A program made the position numbers and the translations under genes. From the NCBI GenBank assembly GCA_945875585.1, contig CAMCLK010000023.1:1-64000 (forward strand): 64,000 bases of DNA. The letters are read 5' to 3'. Shown piece after piece: positions 34,563 to 43,253 of the stretch. The DNA is from Candidatus Kuenenia stuttgartensis. GTDB lineage: Bacteria > Planctomycetota > Planctomycetia > Gemmatales > Gemmataceae. Each line of letters starts with the position of its first letter. Positions within the stretch are counted from its first letter, which is position 1. Under the pieces are notes generated by a model that did no database searches, was not told the origin of the DNA, and saw only the letters and a list, made by a program, of their open reading frames with translations.

Positions 34563-35759
34563 TCAGGTTGCCGCATTGCTGTAATTGAAAAAGTTGTCCC
34601 ATGCTTCATCGAGTTTGGCCAGCGCTTGTTGCGGAGGCAGGGCGCGAAGGCGGTCGCCTGTTCGGGTCAATACTCCAAAACGCTCCAGTTTGGCCAGAGC
34701 ATCTTCCACTTCGAAATCGACGCGTAACTTGGCTTCGCCTTCGAGGAACAGTTCCACCCAGTCATCGAGCATCTCGCGGGTCCAGCCCTCGCTAGGTGCC
34801 GCTGTCACCAAGGCGTAGTATGCCAGAAACGCTTCGCGGCATTCCTGCTCCTCGGCTTCGTCCACCAATCGCATGATCACGCCCGCATTGCTATCTAATT
34901 TCTGGTAGTACAGGTTTTGGGTCAGAGCGAGGTTGTGCGCTTGCCGCTTGACCTGAAGGTTTTGATAACTCCTGTACCCATACCCGCCAAAAGCAAGCGC
35001 CATGCCCCATGAAACAAGCTTGGCCACTGCAGCCACACCAGCGAACATGATGCCCAGAACCAGATTCAGCACCAGCATTAAAAGGCCTGAAATAATGGGC
35101 AAACCAATCATTCCCTTATCGAATGTCGAAAGTTTGACCGCTGCGCCGGGCAGAAGCATTTCCACGTCGGCCTTGGGAACTCGGCGAAACAGCTTCAGGT
35201 GAATGGCGCGCAGATCCATGTCTTGGGGAAGGCTCTTGTGCGGTCGCAAGCGGAACGCCAATACCATTCGCTGATGCACAGGCACGGTTTCCACCACTTT
35301 CCCCCACGGTTTCCACCAAGGCGTGTGGGTCACGTTAACCGTGCCATCTCCACGGATGTACCCTTCCAGGTGTTCGAACACTTCCGGGTTGACGCGCATG
35401 TGCAGGCCACGGCGGGTGGTTTCCTTGTCTGCTGCCGAAAGGATGGAATCGGTGTCGAGGGGTTGGAAGTTGCTGCGCTCCATCAAGCTGCGAAAAGACC
35501 TGAAAAATCCATCATGGTCCATTTCGCGTACAGGACCCAGAGTTTGGACATCTGAATCCGGATCTGTAGGGGAGTAATGGCTTTTCAATTCATTCAGCAG
35601 TTTGTGATATTCGAAATGAATGGTCGCGGCCATCAATTCAAAAACCTGCGTCAATTCCTTGCCAAGAGATGGTGTGGACGCTTTGCGTGACAACCACCGC
35701 TTGAGATCTTCACACGCCACAGGGATGAAGTGTCCGAGGTCACGATTTTCTGCCATCAT
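34563..35759 (-). CDS. DUF3754 (TMEM143-like) membrane protein
   Basis: 398 residues. GGGGGG sits 5-10 bases before the first of two adjacent ATGs. Charged N-terminal half (FIPVACEDLKRWLSRKAST, FEYHKLLNELKSHYSPTDPD), then KLFRRVPKADVEMLLPGAAV, which is the DUF3754 core. Two membrane segments follow (about 222-245 and 250-270, GLLMLVLNLVLGIMFAGVAA). The C-terminal LLDDWVE/VDFEVEDALAKLERFGVL looks like a winged-helix-type tail. Function is unknown in bacteria; the human homologue TMEM143 is mitochondrial. Confidence 0.85.
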   Translation of the reverse strand: MMAENRDLGHFIPVACEDLKRWLSRKASTPSLGKELTQVFELMAATIHFEYHKLLNELKSHYSPTDPDSDVQTLGPVREMDHDGFFRSFRSLMERSNFQPLDTDSILSAADKETTRRGLHMRVNPEVFEHLEGYIRGDGTVNVTHTPWWKPWGKVVETVPVHQRMVLAFRLRPHKSLPQDMDLRAIHLKLFRRVPKADVEMLLPGAAVKLSTFDKGMIGLPIISGLLMLVLNLVLGIMFAGVAAVAKLVSWGMALAFGGYGYRSYQNLQVKRQAHNLALTQNLYYQKLDSNAGVIMRLVDEAEEQECREAFLAYYALVTAAPSEGWTREMLDDWVELFLEGEAKLRVDFEVEDALAKLERFGVLTRTGDRLRALPPQQALAKLDEAWDNFFNYSNAAT

Positions 35760-35813
35760 CAATCCCCCCTTTGTTCAGATCTCCATGAAAGTGTAGGGCT
35801 TTACAAGGCAAAG

Positions 35814-36623
35814 TCATTGAAAACCGTGTTCCGGGCCGGGAAATGAACCGGACCTCACATCACTTGCAAAATTTTTGGCTGCCTCCCGAATGGTTCCCGC
35901 CAGTTCGGCATAACGCCGCGAGAACCGGGGTTTCACAGTTTCATCGAGTCCAAGCAGGTCGTGCAGCACCAGTACCTGGCCATCGCATCTGGGGCCTGCG
36001 CCTATGCCAATGGTGGGGATCCCCACCGCGCTGGTTACCCTGTGGCCCAACTCCTCGGGCACGCATTCTATGACGATGGCGAATGCCCCCGCCTCTTCCA
36101 GCGCCTTGGCATCGGCCAGTATGGCTTCGGCATCGCGTTGAACCTTGAAACCACCCAACCGCCTTACCGATTGCGGTGTGAGCCCAACATGCCCCATGAC
36201 TGGGATGCCAGCATCAACCATCCGCGCCACGGTTGGCGCGCGAGTAACACCGCCTTCAAGCTTGATGGCATGGGCGCCCGTTTCGCGGAGGATGCGCCCA
36301 GCATTGCGCAGCGCCTCCTCTTCGGAAATCTGGTAACTCATAAAAGGCATGTCCACCACAACCATGGCCCGTTGGGCTGCGGCGCGAACCATCTTACCGT
36401 GGTAAATCATGTCCTCCACGGTCACTGCGAGGCTGTCGGGCTTTCCGTGCACAACCATTCCCAGCGAATCGCCTACCAGAAGACAGTCGATGCCTGCTGC
36501 ATCGAGGCACCGTGCCGTGGGGTGATCGTATGCCGTAACCATGACGATCTTGCGATTGCCCGAACGGGCCCGCGCGAAATCTGTCAAGGTAAATGGGCGG
36601 CTTGTTTCAACATCGCGTGTCAT
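35814..36623 (-). CDS. panB: 3-methyl-2-oxobutanoate hydroxymethyltransferase
   Basis: 269 residues, normal for PanB. CAGGACG precedes the chosen ATG; 22 extra codons are open upstream. Motifs: MVTAYDHPTARCLDAAGID, GDSLGMVVHG (metal Asp), VVVDMPFMSYQ, AHAIKLEGG, MGHVGLTPQSV, IVIECVPEELG and GIGAGPRCDGQVLVLHDLLG. It makes ketopantoate from 3-methyl-2-oxobutanoate with methylene-tetrahydrofolate, the first step of pantothenate synthesis. No other pan gene is nearby. It diverges from msrA. Confidence 0.96.
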   Translation of the reverse strand: MTRDVETSRPFTLTDFARARSGNRKIVMVTAYDHPTARCLDAAGIDCLLVGDSLGMVVHGKPDSLAVTVEDMIYHGKMVRAAAQRAMVVVDMPFMSYQISEEEALRNAGRILRETGAHAIKLEGGVTRAPTVARMVDAGIPVMGHVGLTPQSVRRLGGFKVQRDAEAILADAKALEEAGAFAIVIECVPEELGHRVTSAVGIPTIGIGAGPRCDGQVLVLHDLLGLDETVKPRFSRRYAELAGTIREAAKNFASDVRSGSFPGPEHGFQ

Positions 36624-36720
36624 GGTCACGTCCTGGTTCGCCGAGGCCGGGCATGGAATCTTATCCGTCAACCTAGACTGTTGTAGCAAGCTGTGTCACG
36701 GGGATGTGGGAGAAGAGTTC

Positions 36721-37263
36721 ATGGCAACTGCATTGGCTACCGTCGGGGGCGGGTGTTTCTGGTGTTTGGAAGCGGTATTTGAACGCCTGAGGGGCGTAAG
36801 TGCTGTGACCTCTGGCTATGCCGGTGGTGAAGACCCCAAGCCCACCTACGAAAAAGTCTGCGGCGGCCGAACAGGGCACGCGGAAGTGATTCAGATCGAG
36901 TTCGACCCGGAGGTGGTGAGTTTCGCCACACTGCTGGAGGTGTTTTTCCTCAGCCACGATCCGACAACACTCAACCGCCAAGGTGCCGATGTGGGCACCC
37001 AGTACCGATCGGTGGTTTTTTGGCACGATTCGGTCCAAGAAACTGTCACGCGGTCGGTTATCGAGGCCCTGAATGCCTCGGGGAAGCTGGCTAGCTCAGT
37101 GGTCACCCAAGTGGCGCCACTGGTGCGGTTTTTCCCAGCTGAAGATTACCACCAAGACTATTTTCGAGCCAATCCGTACCAGCCCTACTGTCAGGTGGTT
37201 GTTGCGCCGAAAGTGGCCAAGCTGCTGCGGCACCATCCAGAACTGGCAGATGCCTCTGAATGA
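36721..37263 (+). CDS. msrA: Peptide methionine sulfoxide reductase A
   Basis: 180 residues. GGGAGAAGAG lies 4-13 bases before ATG 36721; 60 in-frame codons upstream overlap panB and look unrelated. The catalytic motif GGCFWCLEAVF places the nucleophile at Cys12. VTSGYAGGEDPKPTYEKVCG, TGHAEVIQIEFDP, HDPTTLNRQGADVGTQYRS and FFPAEDYHQDYFRANPYQPY are the standard MsrA blocks. It reduces methionine-S-sulfoxide in proteins using thioredoxin. No msrB is adjacent. Confidence 0.96.
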   Translation: MATALATVGGGCFWCLEAVFERLRGVSAVTSGYAGGEDPKPTYEKVCGGRTGHAEVIQIEFDPEVVSFATLLEVFFLSHDPTTLNRQGADVGTQYRSVVFWHDSVQETVTRSVIEALNASGKLASSVVTQVAPLVRFFPAEDYHQDYFRANPYQPYCQVVVAPKVAKLLRHHPELADASE

Positions 37264-37285
37264 TGCAGCAATACGTTGGGGCTAA

Positions 37286-38800
37286 TCAGTACGATTTTGC
37301 AAATACCACCCGGCGGGCCGATGGCTTGCCGGTTAGCACGCACACGCCCGGCGTGGTATCGCCGCCATAAGGGATGCAGCGGATGGTTGCCTTGGTCAAT
37401 TCGCTGATTTTGTCTTCTGTTTCCCGCGTGCCGTCCCAGTGAGCCAGCAGGAATCCACCCGGTGCTTCGAGCGTTTTGGTGAATTCGTCCCATGAATTCA
37501 CTTCGTGGGTGTTGGCATCGCGAAATGCCTTGGCTTTGGAAAACAGGTTGGCCTGAATGGTTTTCAGCAATGCCACAATGGTGTCTGCAGCCGTGCTGAG
37601 CGGCACACCCATCTGCTTGCCTTCCTTGCCGGGAATATCGCGTCGAGCCAGTACACAGGCGTTTTGAGCCACGTCTTTTGGCCCGATCTCTACCCGTACG
37701 GGCACGCCTTTCAATTCCCATTCATTGAAGCGGAAGCCGGGCGAATTGTGAAAATCTTCATCCACTTTCACCGTGATGGGTTCGTAACCAAAAAACTCTT
37801 CACGAGTGAGGTTTTTCAGTTGCTGTGCCAATTCCCGGGCGCACTTGGTTGATGCTTCGCGTTCTGGCAGTTCTTTGCCCATGGGGCATATAACCACATG
37901 AATAGGTGCCAGACGCGGTGGAACCACCAGCCCCTGATCATCGGAGTGGGTCATGATCAAGCCGCCAATAAGGCGCGTGGAAACTCCCCACGATGTGGCA
38001 TAGGGGTGCTCCTGCTGCCCTTGCTGGTTCTGGAACTTCACATCGAAAGCCTTCGAGAAGTTTTGGCCCAAATAGTGGCTGGTACCTGCCTGAAGGGCTT
38101 TTTTATCCTGCATCATGGCTTCGATGCAGAGGGTGTACTCCGCGCCCGGGAACTTCTGCCCGTCGCTCTTGGGGCCACACAGCACAGGCATGGCCATCCA
38201 CTCTTCAGCGAACGTGCGGTAGACCTCGAGCATTCGCTTTGTTTCTTCTTCGCCTTCCTCCTTGCTGGCGTGGGCCGTGTGGCCTTCCTGCCATAGGAAT
38301 TCGGCGGTGCGCAAAAACAGGCGGGTGCGCATTTCCCAGCGGACCACGTTGGCCCATTGGTTGATCAGAAGAGGGAGATCGCGGTAGCTTTGGATCCAGT
38401 TTTTGTAAGTGTGCCAAATGATCGTTTCCGATGTCGGGCGAACGATCAGTTCTTCTTCCAGCTTGGCCTCGGGATCGACCTCAACGCCCTTACCGGGGAT
38501 TGACTTGAGGCGGTAATGCGTGACCACGGCGCATTCTTTGGCGAAACCTTCCGCCATCTGCTCTTCTTTGGCCAGATAGCTCTTGGGAATGAAGAGCGGG
38601 AAGTAGGCGTTCACGTGGCCGGTGTCCTTGAACATCCGGTCGAGTGCGTCGTGAATACGTTCCCAGATCGCGTATCCATGGGGCTTGATCACCATGCAAC
38701 CGCGCACGGACGAATTTTCGGCTAATCCAGCACGGTTGACGATATCGAGGTACCATTGTGAATAGTCAGATGCCCTGCTGGTGATCTTTTCTCCGGCCAT
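37286..38800 (-). CDS. proS: Prolyl-tRNA synthetase, archaeal/eukaryotic type
   Basis: 504 residues, the short ProS type without the editing insertion found in the 570-residue bacterial form. Class II motifs: [74 protein letters not shown] and the C-terminal domain ending FAKSY with a terminal Tyr, as in archaeal enzymes. The start ATG gives [17 protein letters not shown]; the frame extends 23 codons upstream without RBS. It charges tRNA-Pro. It converges on msrA (22 bases between stops) and diverges from the ABC ATPase gene. Confidence 0.96.
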   Translation of the reverse strand: MAGEKITSRASDYSQWYLDIVNRAGLAENSSVRGCMVIKPHGYAIWERIHDALDRMFKDTGHVNAYFPLFIPKSYLAKEEQMAEGFAKECAVVTHYRLKSIPGKGVEVDPEAKLEEELIVRPTSETIIWHTYKNWIQSYRDLPLLINQWANVVRWEMRTRLFLRTAEFLWQEGHTAHASKEEGEEETKRMLEVYRTFAEEWMAMPVLCGPKSDGQKFPGAEYTLCIEAMMQDKKALQAGTSHYLGQNFSKAFDVKFQNQQGQQEHPYATSWGVSTRLIGGLIMTHSDDQGLVVPPRLAPIHVVICPMGKELPEREASTKCARELAQQLKNLTREEFFGYEPITVKVDEDFHNSPGFRFNEWELKGVPVRVEIGPKDVAQNACVLARRDIPGKEGKQMGVPLSTAADTIVALLKTIQANLFSKAKAFRDANTHEVNSWDEFTKTLEAPGGFLLAHWDGTRETEDKISELTKATIRCIPYGGDTTPGVCVLTGKPSARRVVFAKSY

Positions 38801-38906
38801 GCGCTGTGCGCTCCGTGGGTGTCTGGGAATCGATTCGGCTATTGTAGGTGACGCGCGAGATTGGTTCATCGCCTACGAATGGAATAGGAGGCAATCGGGG
38901 ATTGTC

Positions 38907-39794
38907 ATGCAACCACTTGTGGAAATGACCAACCTGACGCGCGACTACGGTTGGTGGGCTCCCAAAAGGGCTCTGAACCAGCTCAACCTCACTGTGAATG
39001 CGGGGGAAGTAGTCGGGCTTCTGGGGCCGAACGGGTCTGGAAAATCCACGGCTTTAAGGTTGTTGCTGGGTTTCATGCGGCCCACCGCTGGAACAGTCAG
39101 GCTGGGGGGATTCGATCCGTGGAATCAGGGCCCGATGGCCCGCAAGACAGTCTCTTACCTGCCTGGTGAATTACGCCTATACGACAATCTATCCGCACTG
39201 GAACTATGCCAATTCTTGGGAAAGTTGCACGGCGGATTCAACATGCCCCGTGCAGTATCATTGGCTCGGGCATTTGATCTCGACCTTGCCACGCCATTAT
39301 CGTCGTGCAGTTCGGGCATGAAGCGCAAAGCCGCGCTGATATCTATTCTGGCTCTCGATACGCGCCTTCTGGTGCTCGATGAGCCAACCAACACGCTAGA
39401 TCCGGCCATGCGCGAGTGCTTATTAGATCAAATTCGCCTTGCCAAGCTTGCCGGTAAATCGGTCCTTTTTAGTTCGCACGTCCTTGAAGAAGTAGAGAAG
39501 GTATGCGACAGGGTGGTCATTCTCCAAAAAGGCCAATTGGCGGCTTCGTGTGCCAGCGACGAAATGCGCAGCGGTCGCAAAATTACCGCCCGTATCAAAA
39601 TGCCCTTGCTGACGCCACCCCCAGATGGGGAAGGCCTGATCGATCAAAGCCAAGGCGAGCGGCTTGTTTTTGAAGTTTCGGAAGTGACTCCAGAAATGCT
39701 CAGATGGCTGGCAGACCAACCACTGGATGACCTCCGCATTGAGCCAGCAGCCGTTTCCCGCTTATACCGGTCGATTCATCCGGACGCCATGTGA
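38907..39794 (+). CDS. ABC transporter ATP-binding protein without partner permease
   Basis: 295 residues. Walker A GPNGSGKST, signature CSSGMKRKAAL, Walker B LLVLDEPTNTLDP and the His-loop SSHVLEEVEKVC are all present, so ATP hydrolysis is expected. The C-terminal extension (about 220-295) resembles the regulatory tail of DrrA/CcmA-type export ATPases. The ATG at 38907 is preferred, with GGGG 7-10 bases and AGGAGG about 15 bases upstream. No membrane subunit follows; the next 1 kb is a repeat array. The permease may be elsewhere. Confidence 0.9.
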   Translation: MQPLVEMTNLTRDYGWWAPKRALNQLNLTVNAGEVVGLLGPNGSGKSTALRLLLGFMRPTAGTVRLGGFDPWNQGPMARKTVSYLPGELRLYDNLSALELCQFLGKLHGGFNMPRAVSLARAFDLDLATPLSSCSSGMKRKAALISILALDTRLLVLDEPTNTLDPAMRECLLDQIRLAKLAGKSVLFSSHVLEEVEKVCDRVVILQKGQLAASCASDEMRSGRKITARIKMPLLTPPPDGEGLIDQSQGERLVFEVSEVTPEMLRWLADQPLDDLRIEPAAVSRLYRSIHPDAM

Positions 39795-39903
39795 GCATGT
39801 CTGGAATAGTTACTTCTAAGCAGACCTTAAGTGGTAAGAGCGAATGAGTAAGGGGCTAGCCTCCTACATGGAATCGCGACTGGAATAGGTTTGCTATTCG
39901 ATC

Positions 39904-40352
39904 GACCGGCGGGACGCCGGTCCCACCGGTCGCGCATGAGGATACCCAAAAAGGTTGGAATTGATTGGTTGGTGGGACCGGCGTCCCGCCGGTCTTCTTC
40001 AATCAACAGCCGTTCCACTGTCATACTTTTCAAACTGCCGAATTGAAATGTGCAAGCAGACCGGCGAGACGCCGGTCCCACTGGTCGCGCATGGGGAAGC
40101 CCAAAGCGGTTTGATTTGATTGATTGGTGGGACCGGCGTCCCGCCGGTCTTTTTCAATCAAGAACCGTTTTACTGCCATACTTTTCAAACTGCCGAATTG
40201 AAAAGTGCAAGCAGACCGGCGGGACGCCGGTCCCACCGGTCGCGCATGGAGATGCCCAAAACGGTTTGATTTGATTGTTTGGTGGGACCGGCGTCCCGCC
40301 GGTCTGCTTCAATCAAGAACCGCAAGCAGACCGGCAGGACGCCTGTCCCACC
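39904..40352. repeat. Array of 155-base units, each a 24-bp inverted repeat (hairpin)
   Basis: Left arms (GACCGGCGGGACGCCGGTCC, then CACC) begin at 39904, 40059, 40214 and 40329. Perfect or near-perfect complementary right arms (GGTGGGACCGGCGTCCCGCC, then GGTC) begin at 39971, 40126 and 40281. Loop sequences of about 43 bases share GGTCGCGCATG, a CCCAAA..GGTT block and a GATTTGATTG block. Inter-unit spacers share CAATCAA.AACCG, CATACTTTTCAAACTGCCGA and GCAAGCA. The period is 155 bases; the fourth unit begins after 115 bases, lacks the spacer block and its right arm. Each arm is itself nearly palindromic. No protein-coding role is supported. Confidence 0.9.
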
Positions 40353-40390
40353 TGTCGCGCATGCATGGGATACCCAAATAGGGGGCTGCC

Positions 40391-40476
40391 AGGGAGTCTG
40401 TGGCCCCTTACTCAGCCGTGCGGGGCTCTTCATACCTGCATCGGCGGAGTTGGAATTGGTTCCTATTTCATATTCT
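40391..40476 (+). repeat. Dispersed repeat, copy C
   Basis: About 62 of 86 bases match copy B at 17912-17997 without gaps, and 40399-40428 matches copy A (reverse strand of 17833-17861) apart from one base. It lies directly after the hairpin array. From 40477 to 40797 I see only weak unsupported frames and no RNA gene. Confidence 0.6.
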
Positions 40477-40797
40477 GGAACGCCTTACACAATGTCGTTG
40501 GGTGTCAATTCCCAGTTGCGGTTGGGGTTGGGGCCACTGACCCATTTCAGGCGAGTTACCGGTGCATTGGCATAGGTCTGCAGTACAACCACGCCGTCCT
40601 CGCTACCCTCTCCCCGAATCCGTAGCTTTGGTTGGGCCCGTGCAGTAGTAGCATCGGCAATTTTTACAAAAAGATTGTAATTTATTCCGCTGTAACAACT
40701 TGTGGCAACTGGCCTTTTTTCCAAAACCGATGGGTCCTATACGGCGCCCTCCCAACGGTCAGCCATGGATGGCAGACCCAAGGCACGGAGGCCCTGC

Positions 40798-41463
40798 ATG
40801 ACGAAGGCTCTTTGGCGACTGATGCTCGCCGCGCTTCCTTGCTACATCTGGATTGCAGCGGCTCCGCCGCGCGCTGGCGCAGGGTGAACACCCGTGGGGT
40901 GCACGCCTGGCAGTTTGCCAGCCTTCGCACCGAACATGGTCATGGGCCAACCACCCGCTTGGCCGGGGGCTTACCCTCGGCAGCCTTTGGGGATGGCGCC
41001 TGCTTATGCGCCACAGAATTCTTATCCTGCGGCAAGCCAACCTCTTTCGCCCGGATGGTCTAGACCATCGGCACCAGTTGCTGCTGCTCCAGTACCAGCA
41101 CCTCAACCCGCTCGGTCTGGTTCCGCCGGATTCGTGGCACGTGGTGCCATGCCCGAAGCCCCAGCAACGGCAAGCTTCAAACTCCCTGCTCCCGAAGCTT
41201 TGGGAATTCATCCAGCAACCCCGGCACCAACCGTATTGGTTTCGGCCGATGCCTTCGACTGGACGGCGGCCCGTCAGCAGATGACATCCCTGGGTGTTAA
41301 GTCATTCCAGTTCGACACGCTACCCGATGGTAGCCACCGGTTTGTGTGCAACGTTATTGGCAACGATGGCAGGCAGCAGCAGATCGAAGGCACAGGTGCG
41401 GCGGAAGGCGATGCTGTTCGGCTGGCCTTGCAGCGCGCGGCATTGTGGCGGCAGGGGCGCTGA
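40798..41463 (+). pseudogene. Exported Pro/Ala-rich protein gene interrupted by in-frame TGA
   Basis: ACGGAGG 6-12 bases before ATG 40798 and a signal-peptide-like start (MTKALWRLMLAALPCYIWIA) look like a genuine gene. At 40885-40887 the frame meets TGA. The same frame then continues for 192 codons to the stop at 41463 with a Pro/Ala-rich part (QPPAWPGAYPRQPLGMAPAY) and a folded-looking C-terminus (AFDWTAARQQMTSLGVKSFQ, EGDAVRLALQRAALW). Possible readings are a nonsense mutation, a local sequencing error, or restart at the GTG just after the TGA (which would lose export). No family is recognised. Confidence 0.6.
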
Positions 41464-41491
41464 TTATCTCGGCTCATCGATTCACTTTGAT

Positions 41492-41520
41492 GGCCCCGGC
41501 TTTGGCCGGGGTCTTTTTTT
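41492..41520 (+). terminator. Intrinsic terminator
   Basis: GGCCCCGGC, a TTT loop and the complementary GGCCGGGGTC are followed by seven T. It ends the interrupted gene upstream and insulates the mraZ promoter region. Confidence 0.92.
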
Positions 41521-41571
41521 GTGGGGGTGCTTGCCAGACCGGGGGAAACTTTGTTTACTTTTAGGAACAAG

Positions 41572-41596
41572 TGGGGCCAAGTGGGAGCTGATGGGA
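41572..41596 (+). promoter_or_regulatory. MraZ operator: three TGGGN boxes
   Basis: TGGGG at 41572, TGGGA at 41582 and TGGGA at 41592, each box 5 bases with 5-base spacers, 48-72 bases before the mraZ start. In E. coli and other bacteria MraZ represses its own operon by binding TGGGN direct repeats at this spacing. The match in sequence, spacing and location supports autoregulation here (inference from known biology). Confidence 0.85.
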
Positions 41597-41643
41597 AGCT
41601 TTTGCGGTTTCACTAGGCAAGTAAACGGGCAGTTGGATTCACC

Positions 41644-42105
41644 ATGCTGCTAACCGGCACCTACCAACGGACGCTAGACGATAAGAAACGTCTGGTGCTT
41701 CCCAAAAAGGTGCGGGAGGCGTTGGGGGACCCCGGTTCGCTGTTCGTGGCGCCCGGGCCCGACAAATGCTTGTGGGTCCACACCAACGGGGAACTCGAAC
41801 GGCTGGCGGCACGGCTCGATGAACGCCCGGCAACCGATGCTGAGGCCCGTTTGTTTCGCCGCCTGTTTTTTGCTCAGGCAGAGTCGGTCGATGTCGATCG
41901 CGCCGGCCGGATTCTTTTGCCCGACAGGCTGGTGCAGTCGGTGGGAATCGAACATGAAGTGGTTCTTGTAGGGGTTCGGGACCATCTGGAAGTGTGGGAC
42001 GCCGGTCAGTGGGATGCCTACCTGCGGCGGCATGAGTCCCGGTTCGACCAAGTAGCGGAGGAGGCCTTTGCCCCACCCTTGAGGGGGCCCTCCACGCCCG
42101 AATGA
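41644..42105 (+). CDS. mraZ: Transcriptional regulator MraZ
   Basis: 153 residues with the two SpoVT/AbrB-like halves of MraZ. The first DNA-contact motif is RTLDDKKRLVLPKKVREALG and the second VDVDRAGRILLPDRLVQSVG; both keep the D-x-x-x-R residues. FVAPGPDKCLWVHTNGELER and LFRRLFFAQAESV are typical core blocks and HLEVWDAGQWDAYL ends the second half. It binds the upstream TGGGN boxes, forming a ring oligomer in known cases. It is normally first gene of the division/cell wall cluster; here a terminator follows it before rsmH. Confidence 0.96.
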   Translation: MLLTGTYQRTLDDKKRLVLPKKVREALGDPGSLFVAPGPDKCLWVHTNGELERLAARLDERPATDAEARLFRRLFFAQAESVDVDRAGRILLPDRLVQSVGIEHEVVLVGVRDHLEVWDAGQWDAYLRRHESRFDQVAEEAFAPPLRGPSTPE

Positions 42106-42201
42106 GAGCGCACCCAAATCTCCCGGGAGCAGCCGGCGGGTTTGTGGATAGGGGAATCGGTGGCCTCCCAGCCCTTGCCGAACCCCCTACTTGCGCCTCT
42201 T

Positions 42202-42247
42202 GACAGCCCTCCCCCGGGTTCGCCCGCCGGGAGGGCTGTCTTTTTTT
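42202..42247 (+). terminator. Strong intrinsic terminator between mraZ and rsmH
   Basis: GACAGCCCTCCC and the complementary GGGAGGGCTGTC form a 12-bp stem around a 15-base loop, followed by seven T. It would cut off transcription from the mraZ promoter before rsmH or act as an attenuator. Confidence 0.9.
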
Positions 42248-42305
42248 ATCCTCCTGCCATTAGCATCATGCCCCTGCCCCGGAATGAGCCGTCGGCGGAC
42301 TGCGC

Positions 42306-43205
42306 ATGGATCCCATGACCCAAGAATTCAAACCACAACGCCACGTTCCAGTTCTGCCCGACGAGGTCGTGCAAGGCTTGGAACCACTGGATGGTTGCGT
42401 CGTTGCCGATCTCACCCTCGGTGGCGGGGGGCATGCGGAACTTCTGGCGAAGCGTGTGGGACCATCTGGCAGGCTTATCGGAATTGATTGCGATGCGGAG
42501 CAACTGGAGCGCGCCGGCACCCGATTAGCAGGCCTTCCCGTTGAGCTGATCCATGCACGGTTCGATCAGGCGGGGGAAATTTTCCGAAGTAGGAGCCTGC
42601 AGGCTGACCGCGTATTAGCAGATTTGGGATTCTGTTCCGAACAACTCGACGACCCCGACCGTGGCTTGGCTTTCCGCCATGAAGGCATAGCCGATATGCG
42701 GCTAGATCGAACCCGGGGTGAACCAGCGCATCGGTTGCTCGACCGCCTCGACGAACGCGAATTGGCGCGCATTCTCTGGGAATATGGTGAAGAAAAACAG
42801 TCGCGGCGCATTGCTAGGAAGATCGTCGAAGCCCGGCATGAACGCCTGCCATGGACCACAACGCGACTGGCCAATATTGTCCGCTCGTGCCTGCCTCCAC
42901 GGTTTGTTACCGGCCGCATCGACCCGGCCACCCGCTCGTTTCAAGGGCTTCGCATTGCCGTGAACGACGAACTGGGTGTGCTTGAGTCGATGTTGAAGCA
43001 GCTCAGTGGCATGGTCAAACCCGGCGGGGTGGCAGCCATTATCAGCTTTCATTCGCTGGAAGATCGCCTGGTGAAGCGGGAATTTGCCCGCACCGAGATT
43101 TGGGAGCGGATCAACCGCAAGCCGATCGAGGCATCGGAAGCCGAGTCGGCAGCGAATCCACGCTCACGCAGTGCCCGTTTGAGGGTGGCACGACGTTTGC
43201 TCTGA
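42306..43205 (+). CDS. rsmH: 16S rRNA (cytosine-1402-N4)-methyltransferase
   Basis: 299 residues. SAM-binding GGGGHAELLAKRV, LIGIDCDAEQLERA, the DLGFCSEQLDDPDRGLAFRH block, YGEEKQSRRIARKIVEAR, ATRSFQGLRIAVNDEL and ISFHSLEDRLVKREF define RsmH (MraW). It methylates C1402 of 16S rRNA. Either ATG 42306 or 42315 could be used; the upstream GGCGGA is weak. It is followed 48 bases later by the membrane-anchored MraZ-like gene, where ftsL normally lies. Confidence 0.96.
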   Translation: MDPMTQEFKPQRHVPVLPDEVVQGLEPLDGCVVADLTLGGGGHAELLAKRVGPSGRLIGIDCDAEQLERAGTRLAGLPVELIHARFDQAGEIFRSRSLQADRVLADLGFCSEQLDDPDRGLAFRHEGIADMRLDRTRGEPAHRLLDRLDERELARILWEYGEEKQSRRIARKIVEARHERLPWTTTRLANIVRSCLPPRFVTGRIDPATRSFQGLRIAVNDELGVLESMLKQLSGMVKPGGVAAIISFHSLEDRLVKREFARTEIWERINRKPIEASEAESAANPRSRSARLRVARRLL

Positions 43206-43253
43206 TTTTTGGCAGATGATCGCGATTCATTGTGGCAGCAAGGAGGCTCGTCC

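Noticed and set aside
39904-40352. CRISPR-like appearance of the repeat array
   Set aside because: Spacers are similar to one another, the period is 155 bases and no cas genes are present.
40485-40724. 79-codon minus-strand frame
   Set aside because: It starts at TTG right after a stop, has no ribosome binding site and no recognisable family.
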